Positions 60,843 through 64,000 of a stretch of 64,000 bases of DNA are shown in pieces. A program made the position numbers and the translations under genes. Each line of letters starts with the position of its first letter. The stretch's first letter is position 1. This stretch comes from Eulemur rufifrons (taxonomy: Eukaryota > Chordata > Mammalia > Primates > Lemuridae). The notes below the pieces were generated by a model. It saw only the letters and a list, made by a program, of their open reading frames with translations. It did no database searches and had not been told where the DNA came from. Location: positions 12,080,193-12,144,192 of the forward strand of contig NC_091012.1 in NCBI RefSeq assembly GCF_041146395.1. The letters are read 5' to 3'.

Positions 60843-63438
60843 CTGTTTTTTTGATAATAGGCATTTTAACTGGGGTGAGATGATCTCTCATTGTGGTTTT
60901 GATTTTCATTTATCTAATGATTAGGGATGTTTAGAACTTTTGCATATACCTTTTGGCATTTTCTATGTCTTCTTTTGAGAAATGTCTATTCAGATTTTTT
61001 GCCCCTTTTTAAATCAGATTATTTGGATTTTTTGCTATTGGTTTGTTTGTGTTGCTTATACACTCTGGTTATTAATCCCTTGTTGGATGAGCAGTTTGCA
61101 AATATTTTCTCCCATTCTATTGGTTTTCACTTTGTTGATCATTTGCTGTGCAAAAGATTTTAGCTTGATATAATGCCATTTGTCAACTTTTGCTTTGGTT
61201 ACCTGTGCTTTTAAGGACTTATTCGACAAATCTTTGCCCAGACCAATGTACTGAAGCATTTCCTAAATGTTTTCTAGTAGTTTCATAGTTTCAGGTCTTA
61301 CATTTAAGTCTTAATCCACTGGGACTTGATTTTTGTATATAGTGAGAGATAGGGGTCTTGTTTCATTATTCTGTGTATGGATATTGAGTTCTCCCAGCAC
61401 CATTTGTTGAAGAGACTGTCCTGTCTCCAATGTATATTCTTTGTGCCTTTGTAAAATGTGCGTTGGCTGTAAATGCATGGATTTATTTTAGGGTTCTCCA
61501 TTCTGTTTCGTTGATCTGTTCCTCTTTTTATGTTAGTACCATGCTGTTTTGGTAAGTATAGCTTTGTAGTATATTTTGAAATCAGGTAATGGAATGCCTA
61601 CAGCTTTGTTCTTTTTGCTTGGGACTACTTCAACTATTCAGGGTCTTTTGTCATTCCCTGTTAATTTTACAATTGCTTTTTCTATTTTTATGAAAAATCT
61701 CATTGGTATTTTGATAGGGATTGCATTGAATCTGTAGCTCACTTCAGATACTATAGACATTTTAACAATATTAATTCTTCCAATCCATGAACATGGCATA
61801 TTTTTTCGTTTTTTGTGTCCTCCTCAATTTCTTTCACCAGCATTCTATAGTTTTCATTGTAAAGATCTTTCACTTCTTTAGTTAAGTTTATTCCTAGATA
61901 TTTTATTTTAACTTTTTTATAGCTATTATAAAGGGGATTGCTTTCTTGATTTCCTTTTCAGATCATTCACTATTGGCATATAGGATTGCTACTAATTTTT
62001 GTATGTTGGTTTTGTATCCTGAAAACTTATGGAATTCATTTATTACTTCTAAAAGTTTTTTGGCAGAATCTTTAGGTTTTTCTAAATATAAGATAGTATC
62101 ATCTGTAAACAAGGACAATTTGACATCTTTTCACTTTGGATGCCCTCTATTTTTTTCTTTGTCTAATTATTCTGGTTAGGACTTTCAGTACTCTGTTGTA
62201 TAAAAGCAATGAAAGTGACCAACTTGTCTTTGTTCCAGAACTTACAGGAAAGCCTTTCAATTTTTCCCCATTCAGTATGATGCTAACTGTGATTTTGTCA
62301 TAGAGGATCTTTACTGTTTTGAGTTATAATATGTTCCCATTGTATAACCAATTTGTTAAGAGTTTTTATCATGAAGGGAGATGTTGAATTTTATTGAATA
62401 CCTTTTTTGTCATCTATTGAAATGATCATATGGTTTTTGTCCTTAATGTGATATATCAGGCTTATTGATTTGCAGGTGTTGAACGATCCTTGCATCCTTA
62501 GGATGACTCCTAATTGATCATAGAGAATAATATTTTAAATATGTGGCTGAATTTGGCTTGAAAGTATTTTTTGGGGGACTTTTGCATCTATGTTCATCAG
62601 TAATATTGGCCTGTACTATTCTATTTTGCTGTGTCCTGGTCTAGTTTTGGTATCAGGGTATTGCTGGACTGTAGAACAGAGTTTGGAAGTATTTCCTCTT
62701 CTTCAAGTTTTTGGAATAGTTTGAGTAGAATTGGTGTTAGTTTTTCTTTAAATATTTTATAGAATTCTGCAGTGACACTATTGGGTTCTGGGCTTTTCTT
62801 TGGAGACTTTTTATTAGTGTTTTTATCTTGTTACACATTATTGGTCTGTTCAGGTTCTCTATTTCTTCATGGTTCAATCTTGGTAGGCTGTATATGTCTA
62901 GGAATTTGACCATTTCTTCTACATTTCCCAATTTATTGGCATCATAAGAGACTATGTAATAGTCTCTGATGTTCCTTTGAATTTCTTGGGTAATAATTAT
63001 AATGTCTCCTTCTTTATCTCTGATTTCATTTATTTGGATCTTCTTTTATTTCCAGGTCTAACTAAAGTTTAGTCAACTTTGTTTATCTTTTCATAAAACT
63101 AACCTTTTGTTTTGATAATCTTTTTATGGTGTTTTCATCTCAATTTCATCTATGCTCTAAACTTTATTATTTCTTTCTGTCTACTAATTTTGGGTTTCAC
63201 TTATTTTTCCTTTCTTGTCTTTTAAAGTGCATTGCTAGGTTGTTTATTTGATGTCTTTCTACTTTTTTTGATGTAGAGGTTTATTGGTATCAACTTCTGT
63301 CTTAGTACTGATTTTTCTTGTATCCCATAGGTGTTTGTATGATATATTTCTATTTTTATTTGTTTTTATCAATGTCAATGTTCTTTAAAATTATTTTGTC
63401 TAGTTTTGTATCAAGGATATATTATTAACATAAAATGA

Positions 63439-63821
<383 letters not shown>

Positions 63822-64000
63822 TGGAATTGTTGATTTATTAAATACTTGTTAGAATTTACTCACAAAGCCAACATGAAATGGTTTATTCTATTTGCAGAAA
63901 TACATTCACAACTAATTGAAAATGTTTAAGAGTTCTATAATGATTTAGATTTGTTAATTTTTTATTGAGTCATCTAGGTGGTTTATATTTTTCCAGGAAT

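Overview
The window reads as nuclear DNA of a strepsirrhine primate (lemur or galago type). The evidence is a set of Alu SINEs of the strepsirrhine kind: the left and right monomers are joined by a TATATATA-type linker, and the right arm reads 'ctcgctcttgctcagg' and 'gagtgctaggattacagg'. They sit among L1, MIR, MER-type DNA transposon and LTR remnants that are usual for a primate chromosome. There is no microbial or viral gene content.

Region 1 (about 1-26,935, + strand) is the 3' half of a type IV collagen alpha-1 (COL4A1) gene copy. I traced 21 exon-homologous blocks, in order and in one orientation. They correspond to roughly the last 23 exons of COL4A1, from the Gly-X-Y block just before [10 protein letters not shown] through the NC1 domain, the TAA stop and the 3' UTR with an AATAAA signal. 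Introns and nearly all splice sites are kept, so this is not a retrocopy. The copy is broken: three in-frame nonsense codons (6430, 11421, 11511), a 17-bp tandem expansion, a 1-bp C insertion, a net 23-bp deletion, loss of about two and a half exons between 14,735 and 15,007, and at least 13 substitutions of the obligatory collagen glycine. I therefore call it an unprocessed (duplicated) COL4A1 pseudogene whose 5' part lies to the left of the window. The NC1 (arresten) part, spread over five exons, is still fully open and keeps all 12 family cysteines, with two extra ones.

The introns hold Alus, old L1 pieces, a MER20-like and a MER5-like element, MIRs, and a 40-bp minisatellite with nine identical units just inside one intron (12,421-12,780).

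Region 2 (about 26,935-64,000) is intergenic and I see no gene in it. It is dominated by antisense L1 (27.8-33.1 kb; 49.2-50.7 kb; 58.6-64 kb), a sense L1 3' end (55.5-56.7 kb), full-length and partial Alus, several LTR-like remnants (one with an internal 186-bp tandem duplication), a CA-rich block (42.86-43.43 kb) and scattered MIRs. The long open frames in the minisatellite and the CA block are composition artefacts.

I found no new multi-gene system. The observations most worth following are the duplicated COL4A1 pseudogene, its still-open NC1 module, its retained 3' UTR with a miR-29 seed match, and the homogeneous minisatellite. Comparisons with COL4A1 are from memory of the human protein, not from a database search.
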